A stretch of 64,000 nucleotides of DNA from Burkholderia sp. WP9 (lineage in GTDB: Bacteria; Pseudomonadota; Gammaproteobacteria; Burkholderiales; Burkholderiaceae). The translations under genes and the position numbers were made by a program. This document shows positions 1 through 8,760 of this stretch, one piece after another. The notes under the pieces were generated by a model that saw only the letters and a program-made list of their open reading frames with translations, was not told the origin of the DNA and ran no database searches. The stretch covers positions 744,001-808,000 of the forward strand of contig NZ_FNTG01000002.1 in the NCBI RefSeq assembly GCF_900104795.1. Reading direction: 5' to 3'. Numbering within the stretch: the first letter of the stretch is position 1; each line of letters begins with the position of its first letter.

Positions 1-1032
1 GGCGCGCAGTTGCGCGAAGCCTTGTGCGTACGAGATCACCTTGCTGAAGTAAAGCGCGCGGCGCACCGACTCGATGAACGCCTGACGCTCGGCGGCGAGC
101 GGCTTGGCCGCCGGGCCCTCCAGCACTTTGCTCGCGGCCACGCGCTGCGTCTTCAGCGACGACAGCACGCGCGCGAACACGGCTTCCGTAATCAGCGGCA
201 GCGGCGCGCCGAGATCAAGCGCGTTCTGGCTGGTCCACTTGCCGGTGCCCTTCTGCGCGGCGCGATCCAGGATCACGTCGACCAGATCCTTGCCGGTTTC
301 TTCGTCTTTCTTGCTGAAAATCTTCGAGGTGATTTCGATCAGATAGCTGTCGAGCTCGCCCTCGTTCCACTCGGTGTAGACCTTGCCCAGCTCTTCGTTC
401 GAGAGTCCGACCACCTGCTTGAGCACCGCGTAGCTTTCCGCGATCAGCTGCATATCGCCGTATTCGATGCCGTTGTGCACCATCTTCACGAAGTGGCCCG
501 CGCCGTCCGGTCCCATATAGGCGACGCACGGCTCGCCGTCCGGCGCCTTGGCGGCGATTTCGGTGAGGATCGGGGCCACGAGGTCGTAGGCGTCGCGCTG
601 GCCGCCCGGCATGATCGACGGGCCTTTCAATGCGCCTTCCTCACCGCCCGAGACGCCGGTGCCGATGAAATGCAGGCCGGACTTGGCGAGATCCTGATTG
701 CGGCGGATCGTGTCGGTGAAATGCGTGTTGCCGCCGTCGATCAGAATGTCGCCCTTGTCGAGCAGCGGTTTCAACTGGTTGATCGTGGCGTCGGTGCCCT
801 CGCCGGCCTTGACCATCAGCAGAATGCGGCGCGGCTTTTCCAGCGACTCCACGAATTCTTCCAGCGTGAAGGCCGGCACCAGCTTCCTGTCCGGATATTC
901 GGCGACGAGTTCGTCGGTTTTTTCGCGGCTGCGGTTGTACACCGACACCGCGTGGCCGCGGCTCTCGATGTTGAGCGCCAGATTGCGGCCCATGACCGCC
1001 AGCCCCACCACGCCGATTGCCTGTTTGCCCAT
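1..1032 (-). CDS. gnd: 6-phosphogluconate dehydrogenase, decarboxylating (3' end cut by window edge)
   Basis: Oxidative pentose phosphate enzyme that converts 6-phosphogluconate and NADP+ to ribulose 5-phosphate, CO2 and NADPH. The 344 visible codons begin [20 protein letters not shown], the dinucleotide-binding GxGxMGxNLA fingerprint. They continue through [14 protein letters not shown], the GVSGGEEGA substrate loop and the [10 protein letters not shown] catalytic segment, in the normal family order. The family length is about 470 residues, so roughly 125 C-terminal residues lie beyond the left edge. A GGAG ribosome site precedes the ATG. The gene stands alone, with about 145 bp to the next same-strand gene. 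Confidence 0.96.
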   Translation of the reverse strand, partial: MGKQAIGVVGLAVMGRNLALNIESRGHAVSVYNRSREKTDELVAEYPDRKLVPAFTLEEFVESLEKPRRILLMVKAGEGTDATINQLKPLLDKGDILIDGGNTHFTDTIRRNQDLAKSGLHFIGTGVSGGEEGALKGPSIMPGGQRDAYDLVAPILTEIAAKAPDGEPCVAYMGPDGAGHFVKMVHNGIEYGDMQLIAESYAVLKQVVGLSNEELGKVYTEWNEGELDSYLIEITSKIFSKKDEETGKDLVDVILDRAAQKGTGKWTSQNALDLGAPLPLITEAVFARVLSSLKTQRVAASKVLEGPAAKPLAAERQAFIESVRRALYFSKVISYAQGFAQLRA

Positions 1033-1177
1033 GTGAATTCTCCAGAGTCCAAAAAATGTCGTGACGCCGCGCCGGAAGGAACGTCGGCGGGCGTCGAGGG
1101 TGAAAGAATAAAAGAATTGCCGGCTTGCCGCTCGCCGGCAGGCAGCGGGCGGCGCAATTCATTGCGTCGAACGTTAG

Positions 1178-1810
1178 TCAGACCCGCGCCGCACCCGCGC
1201 GTTTCGTCAACACCAGACTGAAATTGTTGGCCGGCATGGCGACCGGCTCGTCGCACACGAATCCGACCGAAGCGCCCAACGCCACCACGGCTTCCATGTC
1301 GCGCACGCCCCATGCCGGGTCGCGGCCGCGCAACTGCTGATCGAACGCCTCGTTGCTCGGTGAAGTATGCGCGCCGCCGCGTTTGTAAGGACCGTAGAGA
1401 TACAGCACGCCGCCCTCCACGAGACGGCGGCTCGCCCCCGCGAACAACGCCTGCGTCGCGCTCCACGGTGAGATGTGAATCATGTTGATGCAAACCACGG
1501 CGTCGAGCGTATCCACGCCCCAATCCGGCTGATGCACGTCGAGCGCGAGCGGCGCGCGCACGTTCGCGAGCCCCTCGTGCGCGATCCACGCCGCGATCGA
1601 CTCGCGCGCTGTGGCATCGGCATCGCTCGGTTGCCAGTCGAGCCCGGGCATGGCGCGCGCAAAGCAGATCGCGTGCTGGCCCGTGCCGCTCGCAATTTCG
1701 AGCACGCGGCCGGTGGCCGGCAGCGCTTCGCGCAGCACGGCGAGAATCGGTTCACGGTTGCGTTCGGCGGATGGCGAACGTTGCCGCAACGCCGGATGGG
1801 AGTCTGTCAT
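1178..1810 (-). CDS. DUF938 family SAM-dependent methyltransferase-like protein
   Basis: A 210-residue protein with the class I methyltransferase motif I, RVLEIASGTGQHAICFA (about residues 35-51). An acidic strand end and INMIHISPW follow, the pattern of the DUF938 family of predicted SAM-binding enzymes. The substrate is unknown. The start chosen is ATG (MTDSHPALRQRSP), which lies 14 bp after the stop of the upstream flavoprotein gene. A longer reading frame extends upstream, but it would run inside that neighbour. The two genes are probably co-transcribed. Family assignment is good; function is not known. Confidence 0.82.
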   Translation of the reverse strand: MTDSHPALRQRSPSAERNREPILAVLREALPATGRVLEIASGTGQHAICFARAMPGLDWQPSDADATARESIAAWIAHEGLANVRAPLALDVHQPDWGVDTLDAVVCINMIHISPWSATQALFAGASRRLVEGGVLYLYGPYKRGGAHTSPSNEAFDQQLRGRDPAWGVRDMEAVVALGASVGFVCDEPVAMPANNFSLVLTKRAGAARV

Positions 1811-1824
1811 GGTCAGCTTCGGTT

Positions 1825-2430
1825 TCAGTACAAGGCCGTGCGCACGCGTTCGGCGAGTTCGCGATCGTAGGTCGCCGCGTCGAACTGCGCACCGTTGATA
1901 CGCCGATGAATCTCGCCGGCGCTCGGCAGGCGCGAGCGCTCGACGTAATGCGCCGGATCCCATAATTTCGAACGCACCAACGCTTTCGAGCAATGAAAGT
2001 AGACGCTGTCCACGTCGATCAGCAGCACGGTGCGCGGCAGTTTACCTGCGACAGCGAAACTGTCCAGCCATTGCGGATCGTCGGTAATACGGCCGCGCCC
2101 GTTCACGCGCAAGCTCTCGCCCACGCCGGGGATGATGAAGAGCAGCGCCAGACGCGGCTCAACGATGATATTGCGCAGACTGTCGAGGCGATTGTTGCCG
2201 ATGCGATCCGGCAGCGCGAGCGTGCGTTCGTCGACGATACGCACAAAGCCCGGCGCGTCCCCGCGCGGCGAACAGTCGAGGCCTTCAGGGCCGGCGGTGG
2301 CGAGCACAGCGAACGGCGCGACTTCGATGAACGCGCGATAGTCTTCGTTGATAAACGAAATCTCTTTACGCACCGCGCGCTCGTGCGGCTGACCGTAGAG
2401 GGCTTCGAGCTGTGCGATCGTCGTCAACAT
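1825..2430 (-). CDS. Pyridoxamine 5'-phosphate oxidase-like (PPOX) FMN-dependent enzyme
   Basis: A 201-residue split-barrel flavin protein. It shows FAVLATAGPEGLDCSPRGDAPG, then LPDRIGNNRLDSLRNI and LLFIIPGVGESLRVNGRG, the order seen in the predicted FMN-binding PPOX subfamily often called MSMEG_1061- or DR_2398-like. The C-terminus (VYFHCSKALVRSKLW) is typical of the same subfamily. AAAGGA precedes the ATG. It probably uses FMN or F420-like chemistry in the cytoplasm; the substrate cannot be told from sequence. It is followed at 14 bp by the DUF938 gene. Confidence 0.85.
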   Translation of the reverse strand: MLTTIAQLEALYGQPHERAVRKEISFINEDYRAFIEVAPFAVLATAGPEGLDCSPRGDAPGFVRIVDERTLALPDRIGNNRLDSLRNIIVEPRLALLFIIPGVGESLRVNGRGRITDDPQWLDSFAVAGKLPRTVLLIDVDSVYFHCSKALVRSKLWDPAHYVERSRLPSAGEIHRRINGAQFDAATYDRELAERVRTALY

Positions 2431-2472
2431 GAATTTTCCTTTCGGGTTGCGTTCTTTTGTCGGGCCGACCGT

Positions 2473-3342
2473 TCAATCCAGCGCCAGCCGGCCGGCCAGC
2501 GCGGTCAACGTCTCGGCGCACGGCGCCGCGATTTTCAGCGACAGCAAAGGATCCGCGCGCGTGCGGCCCAGGTTGATCGCAACCACCGGCTTGCGCTGCT
2601 TTTGCGCCCACACGCAAAAGCGGTAGCCGGAGTAGACCATCAGCGACGAGCCGACCACGAGCACGGCGTCCGCCGCGTCGAGTGCATGCGAGGCCGCCTC
2701 CACGCGCTCCTTCGGCACGCTTTCGCCGAAGAACACCACCGCGGGCTTCAGCAGGCCGCCGCAGTTCGGGCAGGCCGGAATGCGGAACCCGCCAAGGTCG
2801 TGCCACTCGAGATGCGCGTCGCCATCCGCGGCGGTTTCGGCCGTCACGTTCAGGAGCGCGGGATTGTCCGCTTCGAGGGTCTGCTGGATCGACGCGCGCG
2901 AGTGCTGCATGCCGCAGTCCAGACACGTCACACCGTTGATACCGCCATGCAGTTCGATCACCTCGCGGCTGCCCGCCCGCTGATGCAGGCCGTCCACGTT
3001 CTGCGTGACCAGCGTCGGCACATGGCCGGCCGCTTCGAGCCGCGCGAGCGCGGTATGCGCGGCGTTGGGCTCGGCGTGGGCGACCACCGGCCAGCCGACC
3101 ATGCTGCGCGCCCAGTAGCGCTGGCGCATGGCCAGCGTGCCGAGAAACTCCTGCAGCGTGATGGGCGGCGAGCGTTTCCATTCGCCGTTGTCGTCGCGGT
3201 AGCCGGGAATGCCCGAGTCGGTGCTGATGCCCGCGCCGGTCAGCACGAACAGCCGCGGATAACGCTGCACGAAGCGATGCAGGTCGTCCAGCGTGTGCGA
3301 TTCATTCAGGGGTTCGAGAGGCGCGGACTGAAGGTCGGTCAT
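2473..3342 (-). CDS. NAD-dependent protein deacylase, Sir2 family (class II type)
   Basis: A 289-residue sirtuin that removes acyl groups from lysines using NAD+. The NAD-binding GAGIS motif is at 37-40, followed by the class II/SIRT4-like GIPGYRDDNGEWKR. QNVDGLHQRAG starts at 114 and the catalytic His lies in ELHG (His132). Zinc ligands are C140-x2-C143 and the later CPNC. The start MTDLQSAPLEPL is chosen because the upstream extension is Ala/Arg-rich and unlike the family. The ribosome site is weak. A small Cys-rich gene lies just upstream on the same strand, so an operon is likely. Confidence 0.92.
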   Translation of the reverse strand: MTDLQSAPLEPLNESHTLDDLHRFVQRYPRLFVLTGAGISTDSGIPGYRDDNGEWKRSPPITLQEFLGTLAMRQRYWARSMVGWPVVAHAEPNAAHTALARLEAAGHVPTLVTQNVDGLHQRAGSREVIELHGGINGVTCLDCGMQHSRASIQQTLEADNPALLNVTAETAADGDAHLEWHDLGGFRIPACPNCGGLLKPAVVFFGESVPKERVEAASHALDAADAVLVVGSSLMVYSGYRFCVWAQKQRKPVVAINLGRTRADPLLSLKIAAPCAETLTALAGRLALD

Positions 3343-3392
3343 GACGGGGCTGGGTGAGAACTGCGGCCTCGAGGCGAAACCTCGAGCGCCGT

Positions 3393-3617
3393 TCAACGGC
3401 GCGTGCGCGGCTTGCTTCGCCGCGCCGCCGTCACGTGCTGCGCTGGCCGCACTTGCTGCCGCGCCTGCCACTCGGCGAGCGCGGCTCGATAACGTTCGAG
3501 CGCTTCGTCATAGCGATCGAACACACACGGATTGCAGCCGCTATGACAACAATCGTCGAGATCGGGCGGCACGGGCGGCACCGGTTGCGGGTCGTCCTCA
3601 GGTGTGGCTCGGGGCAC
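3393..3617 (-). CDS. Small oxidoreductase-like domain protein (Cys-rich)
   Basis: A 74-residue protein from a GTG start. It carries the hallmark PPxPPDLDDCCHSGCNPCV followed by DRYDEALERYRAAL, the short 'oxidoreductase-like' domain with four clustered cysteines (C23, C24, C28, C31). In other organisms the domain stands alone or is fused to oxidoreductases; its biochemical role is unknown. The C-terminus is basic. It precedes the sirtuin by about 50 bp on the same strand. The GTG start is less certain than the domain. Confidence 0.78.
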   Translation of the reverse strand: MPRATPEDDPQPVPPVPPDLDDCCHSGCNPCVFDRYDEALERYRAALAEWQARQQVRPAQHVTAARRSKPRTRR

Positions 3618-3695
3618 GGCGAAGCGGGTTCCATCGAGGCGGAAAGCGCCCAGTATAAGTTGATCCGGCGCGGCTTGCTGCTCGCGCTCCGGCCA

Positions 3696-4460
3696 TCACC
3701 CCCGGCCGACGAACGGCATCTTGCTCGCCATGATGGTCATGAACTGCACGTTCGCCGTGAGCGGCAGTTCGGCCATGTGCAGCACGGCGTCGGCCACATG
3801 CTGAACGTCCATCAGCGGCTCGACGGCGATTTCGCCGTTGGCCTGCGGCACGCCGCGCGCCATGCGTTCGGCCATCTCGGTCGCCGCATTGCCGATGTCG
3901 ATCTGCCCGCAGACAATGTCGTATTTCCGGCCGTCGAGCGACACGGCTTTCGTGAGGCCGGTGATCGCGTGCTTGGTCGCGGTATAGGCAATGCTATTGG
4001 GCCGCGGCGCATGCGCCGAGATCGAGCCATTGTTGATGATGCGGCCGCCGCGCGGGCTCTGCGTTTTCATCAAACCGAAGGCCGCGCGCGTGCACAGGAA
4101 CACGCCGGTGAGGTTAGTGTCGACCACCGAGCGCCATTCGTCGATCGAGAGTTCGTCGATATCGACGGGCGAACCATTGCGGCCCGCGTTGTTGAACAGC
4201 ACGTCGAGCCGGCCGCGCCGTTCGCGGATCGTGTCGAACAAGGCAGCGACGCTGTCCGCATCCGTCACGTCGCACGCCACGGCCAGCGCGTCGCCGCCGA
4301 GTTGCTGCGCTTCCTGCACGATTGCGTCGAGCGGCGCCTGCCGGCGGCCGGCCAGCACGACGCTATAGCCGTGCTCCAGCATCTTGAGCGCACACGCGCG
4401 GCCGATTCCGCTGCCCGCGCCCGTCACCAGCGCGACCTTCTTGATTCCCGTTCCCGTCAC
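3696..4460 (-). CDS. Short-chain dehydrogenase/reductase
   Basis: A 254-residue classical SDR. It has the NAD(P) motif TGAGSGIG (13-20), NNAG (90-93), a Ser in NNGSIS and the catalytic YTATK (Tyr159, Lys163). A basic residue pair (GRR) after the second strand suggests NADP(H). The substrate is unknown. The GTG start is chosen because a strong GAGGAG lies 6 bp upstream; the ATG 42 bp further upstream lacks a ribosome site. It ends about 80 bp past the Cys-rich gene's start region, same strand. Confidence 0.9.
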   Translation of the reverse strand: MTGTGIKKVALVTGAGSGIGRACALKMLEHGYSVVLAGRRQAPLDAIVQEAQQLGGDALAVACDVTDADSVAALFDTIRERRGRLDVLFNNAGRNGSPVDIDELSIDEWRSVVDTNLTGVFLCTRAAFGLMKTQSPRGGRIINNGSISAHAPRPNSIAYTATKHAITGLTKAVSLDGRKYDIVCGQIDIGNAATEMAERMARGVPQANGEIAVEPLMDVQHVADAVLHMAELPLTANVQFMTIMASKMPFVGRG

Positions 4461-4870
4461 GGCACGTCTCCTCGTTGTGCAGATCATGCAAACTGGCTGC
4501 AAGCTTCATGAACCGCGGGTCATCCTTGCGGAACCTGCAACCCTGTACGTCGGACATCGGCGAGGTGCCGACGATCACATCATCGTCGGCCAGTTGATAG
4601 GCGCTCGTCAAACCCACCACGCCTCAAGGAAATCGTTCGCCGCGAGCCTGGCGCATCGCAATGCGCGCAGTAAAAGAGCAGATGTGCCGCTACATCACCC
4701 AGCGGACCCGATTGTCGCGAAGCACAACGTCTTTCAGCGTGCTTTCACATTTTACCGCTCCTGTCGGCGGGCACGTCGCGGCGCGCATCAATGGTATCGT
4801 TTGCTGTTGCGTCACGCGCGCGATGTAAGGCCTTCGCAGGACGAAGGAAGGAAGACAGGAAGCACGCTTG
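4461..4870. other. Divergent intergenic region with a hairpin
   Basis: About 410 bp between the leftward SDR and the rightward deacetylase, so it should carry both promoters. A perfect 9-bp inverted repeat (GCCGACGAT / ATCGTCGGC, 6-nt loop) lies at 4567-4590. It has no T run, so it is more likely an operator or leader structure than a terminator. A short leftward frame at about 4620-4461 overlaps the SDR start and shows no family resemblance. Confidence 0.4.
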
Positions 4871-5728
4871 ATGAAAGAACTCTCCACGCCGCCGCATGGC
4901 GCCCATCACACGCCGCCGCGCCGCTGGCCGCGCACCGGTTATCCCGCGATGCTCACGGCCACCGCCGCATGGCACGTTTTCGTGCTGGCCGGATGGCTGC
5001 TCGCGCCCGCCGCATGGCCCTGGTGGCTCGCCGCGATCTTTGTGAATCACGCCATTTTCACAGTGGCCGGACTGCTGCCGCGCACCACGCTGCTCGGCCC
5101 GAACTGGACGCGCCTGCCCGCTACCCCGCGCAACGCCGACGCGATCGCGCTGACCATCGACGACGGTCCGGACCCGGTCGTTACGCCGCAAGTGCTCGAT
5201 CTGCTCGACGCCTTCGGCGTGCGCGCCACCTTCTTCTGTATCGGCGCAGAGGCGCAGCGCTACCCGGCGCTCACGCGGGAGATCGTCGCGCGCGGCCATG
5301 CGCTCGAAAACCACTCGCAGGTTCACGTACACACGTTTTCCGTGACGTTTCCGGGCGCGCTCACGCGGGAGATCGATGCCGCACAACGCACGCTCGAAAC
5401 ACTGAGCGGCGAGCGGCCGATGTTTTTCCGCGCACCGGCCGGCCTGCGCAACATCTTTCTCGAACCGGTCTTGCGCAAGCTCGACCTGCGCCTCGCGGCG
5501 TGGACGCGGCGTGGCTACGACACGCGCGAGCGCGATCCGCACGTGGTCACGCGGCGCCTGCTCGACGGTCTCGCGCCGCGGGACATTCTCCTGCTGCACG
5601 ATGGCAACGCAGCCCTCACCGCCGACGGCACGCCATTGATCCTCGCGGTGTTGCCGAGTGTGATCGGCGCAGCGCGGCAGCGACAGCTGCGTTTCGTGAC
5701 ATTGCGCGAGGCGCGCGCCGACGGCTGA
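4871..5728 (+). CDS. Membrane-anchored polysaccharide deacetylase (NodB domain)
   Basis: A 285-residue protein with two N-terminal membrane segments (about 28-48 and 52-70) and a NodB carbohydrate esterase domain. Metal-binding motif 1 is TIDDGPDP (95-102) and motif 2 is HSQVH (148-152). FRAPAGLRN and LLHD follow as motifs 3 and 5. It probably deacetylates a cell-envelope glycan or polysaccharide. AGGAAG precedes the ATG; a TTG directly before it is a poorer start. Oddity: the last coding 27 bp are repeated almost exactly 44 bp downstream, past the stop. Confidence 0.88.
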   Translation: MKELSTPPHGAHHTPPRRWPRTGYPAMLTATAAWHVFVLAGWLLAPAAWPWWLAAIFVNHAIFTVAGLLPRTTLLGPNWTRLPATPRNADAIALTIDDGPDPVVTPQVLDLLDAFGVRATFFCIGAEAQRYPALTREIVARGHALENHSQVHVHTFSVTFPGALTREIDAAQRTLETLSGERPMFFRAPAGLRNIFLEPVLRKLDLRLAAWTRRGYDTRERDPHVVTRRLLDGLAPRDILLLHDGNAALTADGTPLILAVLPSVIGAARQRQLRFVTLREARADG

Positions 5729-5757
5729 GTCTGCGTTTCGTGACGTTGCGCGAGGCG
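5687..5757 (+). repeat. Imperfect 27-bp direct repeat at the 3' end of the deacetylase
   Basis: The segment encoding LRFVTLREA at 5687-5713 recurs at 5731-5757 with one mismatch (ATTGCG versus GTTGCG). The stop codon of the gene falls between the copies. The pattern suggests a small tandem duplication that left an alternative C-terminus outside the frame. Confidence 0.85.
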
Positions 5758-5813
5758 TTGCGCGGCCCGCCCGCCACCTAGCCCGGCGAGCCGCGCGATC
5801 GCGAATGCATCCG

Positions 5814-7226
5814 CTATACGCGGAAATCCGCCGCCATATCCTCGTCCGTGCGCGCTTCCAGCTCGCCGCCGCGGCATGCCTTCAGGAACACGTCGTAATC
5901 GCGTTCCACCTGGTCCGCGTAGGCCATCGCGTAGCCGGTGAGCGCTTCCGCGAACTGATCGCCGCGGCCGATATACGCGCTCACTTCGATTGCCTGCCCG
6001 CTCGCCTTGGCATGCGCCCGCGCCATGATCCAGCCGCATAAGCGCGCATAACCATCCAGCAGGTCGGAGTCGAACAACTCGATGTTTGCCGACAGCTTCA
6101 TGTCGCGCAACTGACGAAAGTAGAAATGCCGCCCCAGCGGTCCCGTCGCCCAGCCGAGAAAGATATCGCTAGCGGCCTGCAGCATGCGTTGCCCCCGCAC
6201 GACGCGTTCGCCCTCGTGCTTGATGGCCGGCGACTTGTAGAACTGCGCGATGACCGAGGGTCGCGCCTCCTTGATTTGCAGGAACAGCGGCTTGCCCATG
6301 TGATCGACCAGCAGCATCACCATGCAGCGCGTGCCGACGCTGCCGACGCCGACCACTTTGAACACGAGGTCCTGCATGGTGAAATGGCCCAGCAGTTCGC
6401 GCCGGTCGTGCGACAGCGTTTTCTCGTATTCGCCCCACATGCGTTCGACCATCTTGCGCCAGTTCCCGCTTCTGAATGCTTCGGTCTCTTCCGGCGTGAA
6501 CAGGGTGTTGGCGCCGAGCACGTGGAACAGAGCAGGCGGCGCGTCGCGAATGGTCCAGTGATCGCCGTCGTGCTCCGCCATTTTCTCGAGCAGATTTTCG
6601 TGCGTCCGGCTCGCGGCCTTTTCCATGCCGCGCCGCACGGTGCGGCGGCGTTCAGGCGTCAAGGCGGTTTCCGCCATCAACTCGAAGCTGATGCGGTCGT
6701 ACCAGAGTTCGAGCGCGCCGCATTGCGCATAATGTGCCATGCGGTCACGATATTCGGTGACCGCCGTCATCACCAGACTTTCCGCCGTGCCCCGGCTCAG
6801 ACGCATATGACGCGCGGCGACGACGAGGCTCGCGGTCAGTCGTTTCAGGTCCCATTCGAACGGTCCGACCGCCACCTCGTCGAAGTCGTTCAGATCGAAG
6901 ATGAGTTGCCGCTCGGGCGTGGCGAAACCGCCGAAATTCATCAGATGGCCGTCGCCGCAGATCGGCATGGTCAGGCCCGTGTCGCTCACTTTGCTGAGAT
7001 CGTGCGCCTGCAGGATCGCGGTGCCGCGAAAAAACGCGAAAGGCGAGGCGGCCATGCGCCCGTAGCGCAGCGGCACGAGGTTGTGCACCCTGCCCTCGCT
7101 GCTTTGCTTGAGCAACTCGATCGGATTGCGATGCAGTTCGCCTACCGTTTTATGGCTTGAACGTTTCGAGTGCTCACGGGCGGCGCGGCCCCGGGCCTCC
7201 CGCTCGGCGATGGTGCTGGCTTTCAT
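5814..7226 (-). CDS. DUF2252 family protein
   Basis: A 470-residue protein of the DUF2252 family, which resembles aminoglycoside-phosphotransferase/kinase-like folds. Family landmarks are MAASPFAFFRGTA, GDGHLMNFGGFATPERQLIFDLNDFDE, FEWDLKRLTASL and, near the C-terminus, GYARLCGWIMARAHAKASG. The paired Asp motifs in GDGHLMNFG and FDLNDFD match catalytic and metal-binding positions of kinase-like enzymes. No reaction has been established from sequence. ATG with GGAG upstream (MKASTIAERE) is chosen over a longer frame. It lies 98 bp downstream of the barrel gene on the same strand. Confidence 0.87.
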   Translation of the reverse strand: MKASTIAEREARGRAAREHSKRSSHKTVGELHRNPIELLKQSSEGRVHNLVPLRYGRMAASPFAFFRGTAILQAHDLSKVSDTGLTMPICGDGHLMNFGGFATPERQLIFDLNDFDEVAVGPFEWDLKRLTASLVVAARHMRLSRGTAESLVMTAVTEYRDRMAHYAQCGALELWYDRISFELMAETALTPERRRTVRRGMEKAASRTHENLLEKMAEHDGDHWTIRDAPPALFHVLGANTLFTPEETEAFRSGNWRKMVERMWGEYEKTLSHDRRELLGHFTMQDLVFKVVGVGSVGTRCMVMLLVDHMGKPLFLQIKEARPSVIAQFYKSPAIKHEGERVVRGQRMLQAASDIFLGWATGPLGRHFYFRQLRDMKLSANIELFDSDLLDGYARLCGWIMARAHAKASGQAIEVSAYIGRGDQFAEALTGYAMAYADQVERDYDVFLKACRGGELEARTDEDMAADFRV

Positions 7227-7324
7227 GCTGTTCTCCGTTTTTCCGAGTCTTGACTTGCGGTTCGAGAGACTGCTTCTGCTTGCATGACAACACTTGACGC
7301 CTGGCGCGTGGGCCTTCACCCAAT

Positions 7325-8338
7325 TCACCAACGATAGCCCAGCCCGCCGAAAATCACATCCGAATCGCGATCATAGCGGGTCACGACGCGGTTCCATTCG
7401 AGCCGCGCGTCCCAATGGTCGCTTAGACGATACGAGCCCGCAATCGTGACGAGACCGGAGAACTTGCCCGCGCCCGGCCCAGGCGACGCGCTGTTTTCGT
7501 TCTCGTTGATCGCGTAGTAGGCGCCGAGGCCGAGCGCGAGCGCAACCTTGTCGTTGAGAAACGCGCGGGTGGCCCATAACTGGCTGGTGAAACCGTCGCG
7601 GCGCGCCACCTTGCTGCTGCCTTCGTGGAGATAACCGATCGTGACGTCGAGATACTTCGCGAGGCCGCGCCGGTACTCGATTGCGCCGCCGAACGCGCTC
7701 GGCGAACTGGTTGAATTGACGATGGTTTTGCCGAGATACACCGCCACTTCGTTATTGGTGACTTTGTGCGTGCTGCCGCTCGCCCAGTCGCGCGGACCGG
7801 GCGAGTCCGGGGCGTCGAGCTGATAGCCGACACCGAACATCACGCTGGTCGCATCCGGCCCACGCTGAACGTGCACGCGATTCAACTGGAGCTGCGTGAT
7901 CCACCGGCTCGACGCGTAGTATGCGGCGCGCACGCTGTACACCACGCCCCAGCCGTGAGTGTCGGAATAACTGCCGCCTTCCGCGGCGGTGGTCGTATCG
8001 AAGTAGCGGTACGGGCCGACGCCCGCTTGCAGAACGAATTGCGGGTTGCCCACGGGAATACGCCCCCACAACTGGATCATCTGACCGTCGCGATGGTGGT
8101 TCGGAATATGCCCTTCGTTAAGCCACGTGAAACTGCCGGCGAAGTATTGACCCAGACCTTCCTGATAATTGAAAGCCCATGTATAGGTGTTCGTGCTGCC
8201 CGCACGCGAGCCGCCACCGAACAGCGAAAACTCCTGGGCATGACCGAGGGTAGAGATGAATAGCAGGCTCACGCCTGTGATACAGGCCGCCGCCTTGGGA
8301 ATCAGTCGACTTTGAACAGTAGATTCTGGTTTTCGCAT
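7325..8338 (-). CDS. Outer-membrane beta-barrel protein with an internal two-fold repeat
   Basis: A 337-residue protein with a signal peptide (about 1-34, ending LGHA before QEF). The C-terminal residue is aromatic (GLGYRW), typical of BAM-assembled barrels. Residues about 51-174 and 218-337 are homologous to each other: compare SFTWLNEGH..RDGQMIQLWGR with TIGYLHEGS..RDGFTSQLWATR, and WITQLQLNRVHVQRGPD with HWDARLEWNRVVTRYDRD. Each half is about the size of a small 8-strand barrel such as PagL-type lipid A deacylases, but no PagL catalytic motif was identified. Function unknown. GGGAAGG precedes the ATG. Confidence 0.8.
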   Translation of the reverse strand: MRKPESTVQSRLIPKAAACITGVSLLFISTLGHAQEFSLFGGGSRAGSTNTYTWAFNYQEGLGQYFAGSFTWLNEGHIPNHHRDGQMIQLWGRIPVGNPQFVLQAGVGPYRYFDTTTAAEGGSYSDTHGWGVVYSVRAAYYASSRWITQLQLNRVHVQRGPDATSVMFGVGYQLDAPDSPGPRDWASGSTHKVTNNEVAVYLGKTIVNSTSSPSAFGGAIEYRRGLAKYLDVTIGYLHEGSSKVARRDGFTSQLWATRAFLNDKVALALGLGAYYAINENENSASPGPGAGKFSGLVTIAGSYRLSDHWDARLEWNRVVTRYDRDSDVIFGGLGYRW

Positions 8339-8760
8339 GCGGCATTCCCTTCCCGGTTGAGTCATTGGTACTGCCGGTGTCAGTAGCGGACGGAACCGTG
8401 ACGCGACAGGGCGCCGCCTTAACGGCCGTCGGGACAAATCGATCGTCATGCTACCAGAGCGATCGGTAAAAAGTTACCTATCAGTGGGTATCAGCGGCAT
8501 CTTGACTCGGTATGTGGCCGGACCCGGAAAAACACGAATTGCAATCCGAAAATCGCAAAATGCGGACAGATTTACCGACCTATATCAAGAACTAACCGAT
8601 TGGTGAATTTATTTCGCATTTTAAGCAGCTCAGCACTTCAGCATCACCGGATTCAGCCGTTTACCGGTACATACGGAAGATTTGTGACGCGCGAGAAAAG
8701 CCTTTGAAATAAGGGCTTTTCTAATCGAACGCGGGGCAGCGCAAGATAATCGGAGAAAGT
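8339..8760. other. Divergent intergenic region upstream of motA
   Basis: About 420 bp separating the leftward barrel gene from motA. It is AT-richer than its surroundings. A perfect 9-bp inverted repeat, AGAAAAGCC / GGCTTTTCT with an 11-nt loop, lies at 8694-8722, about 40 bp before the motA start. It could be a leader hairpin or terminator ending in TTTTCT. No convincing sigma-28 promoter was found. Confidence 0.45.

Noticed and set aside
4461..4620. Short leftward gene overlapping the SDR start (MVGLTSAYQLADDDV...)
   Set aside because: It runs out of frame into the SDR gene; the GAGGAG site belongs to the SDR GTG start. No family seen.
8720..8760. sigma-28 promoter directly before motA
   Set aside because: A TAAT-N15-GCAAGATAA match exists but would place the start of transcription on the ribosome site.
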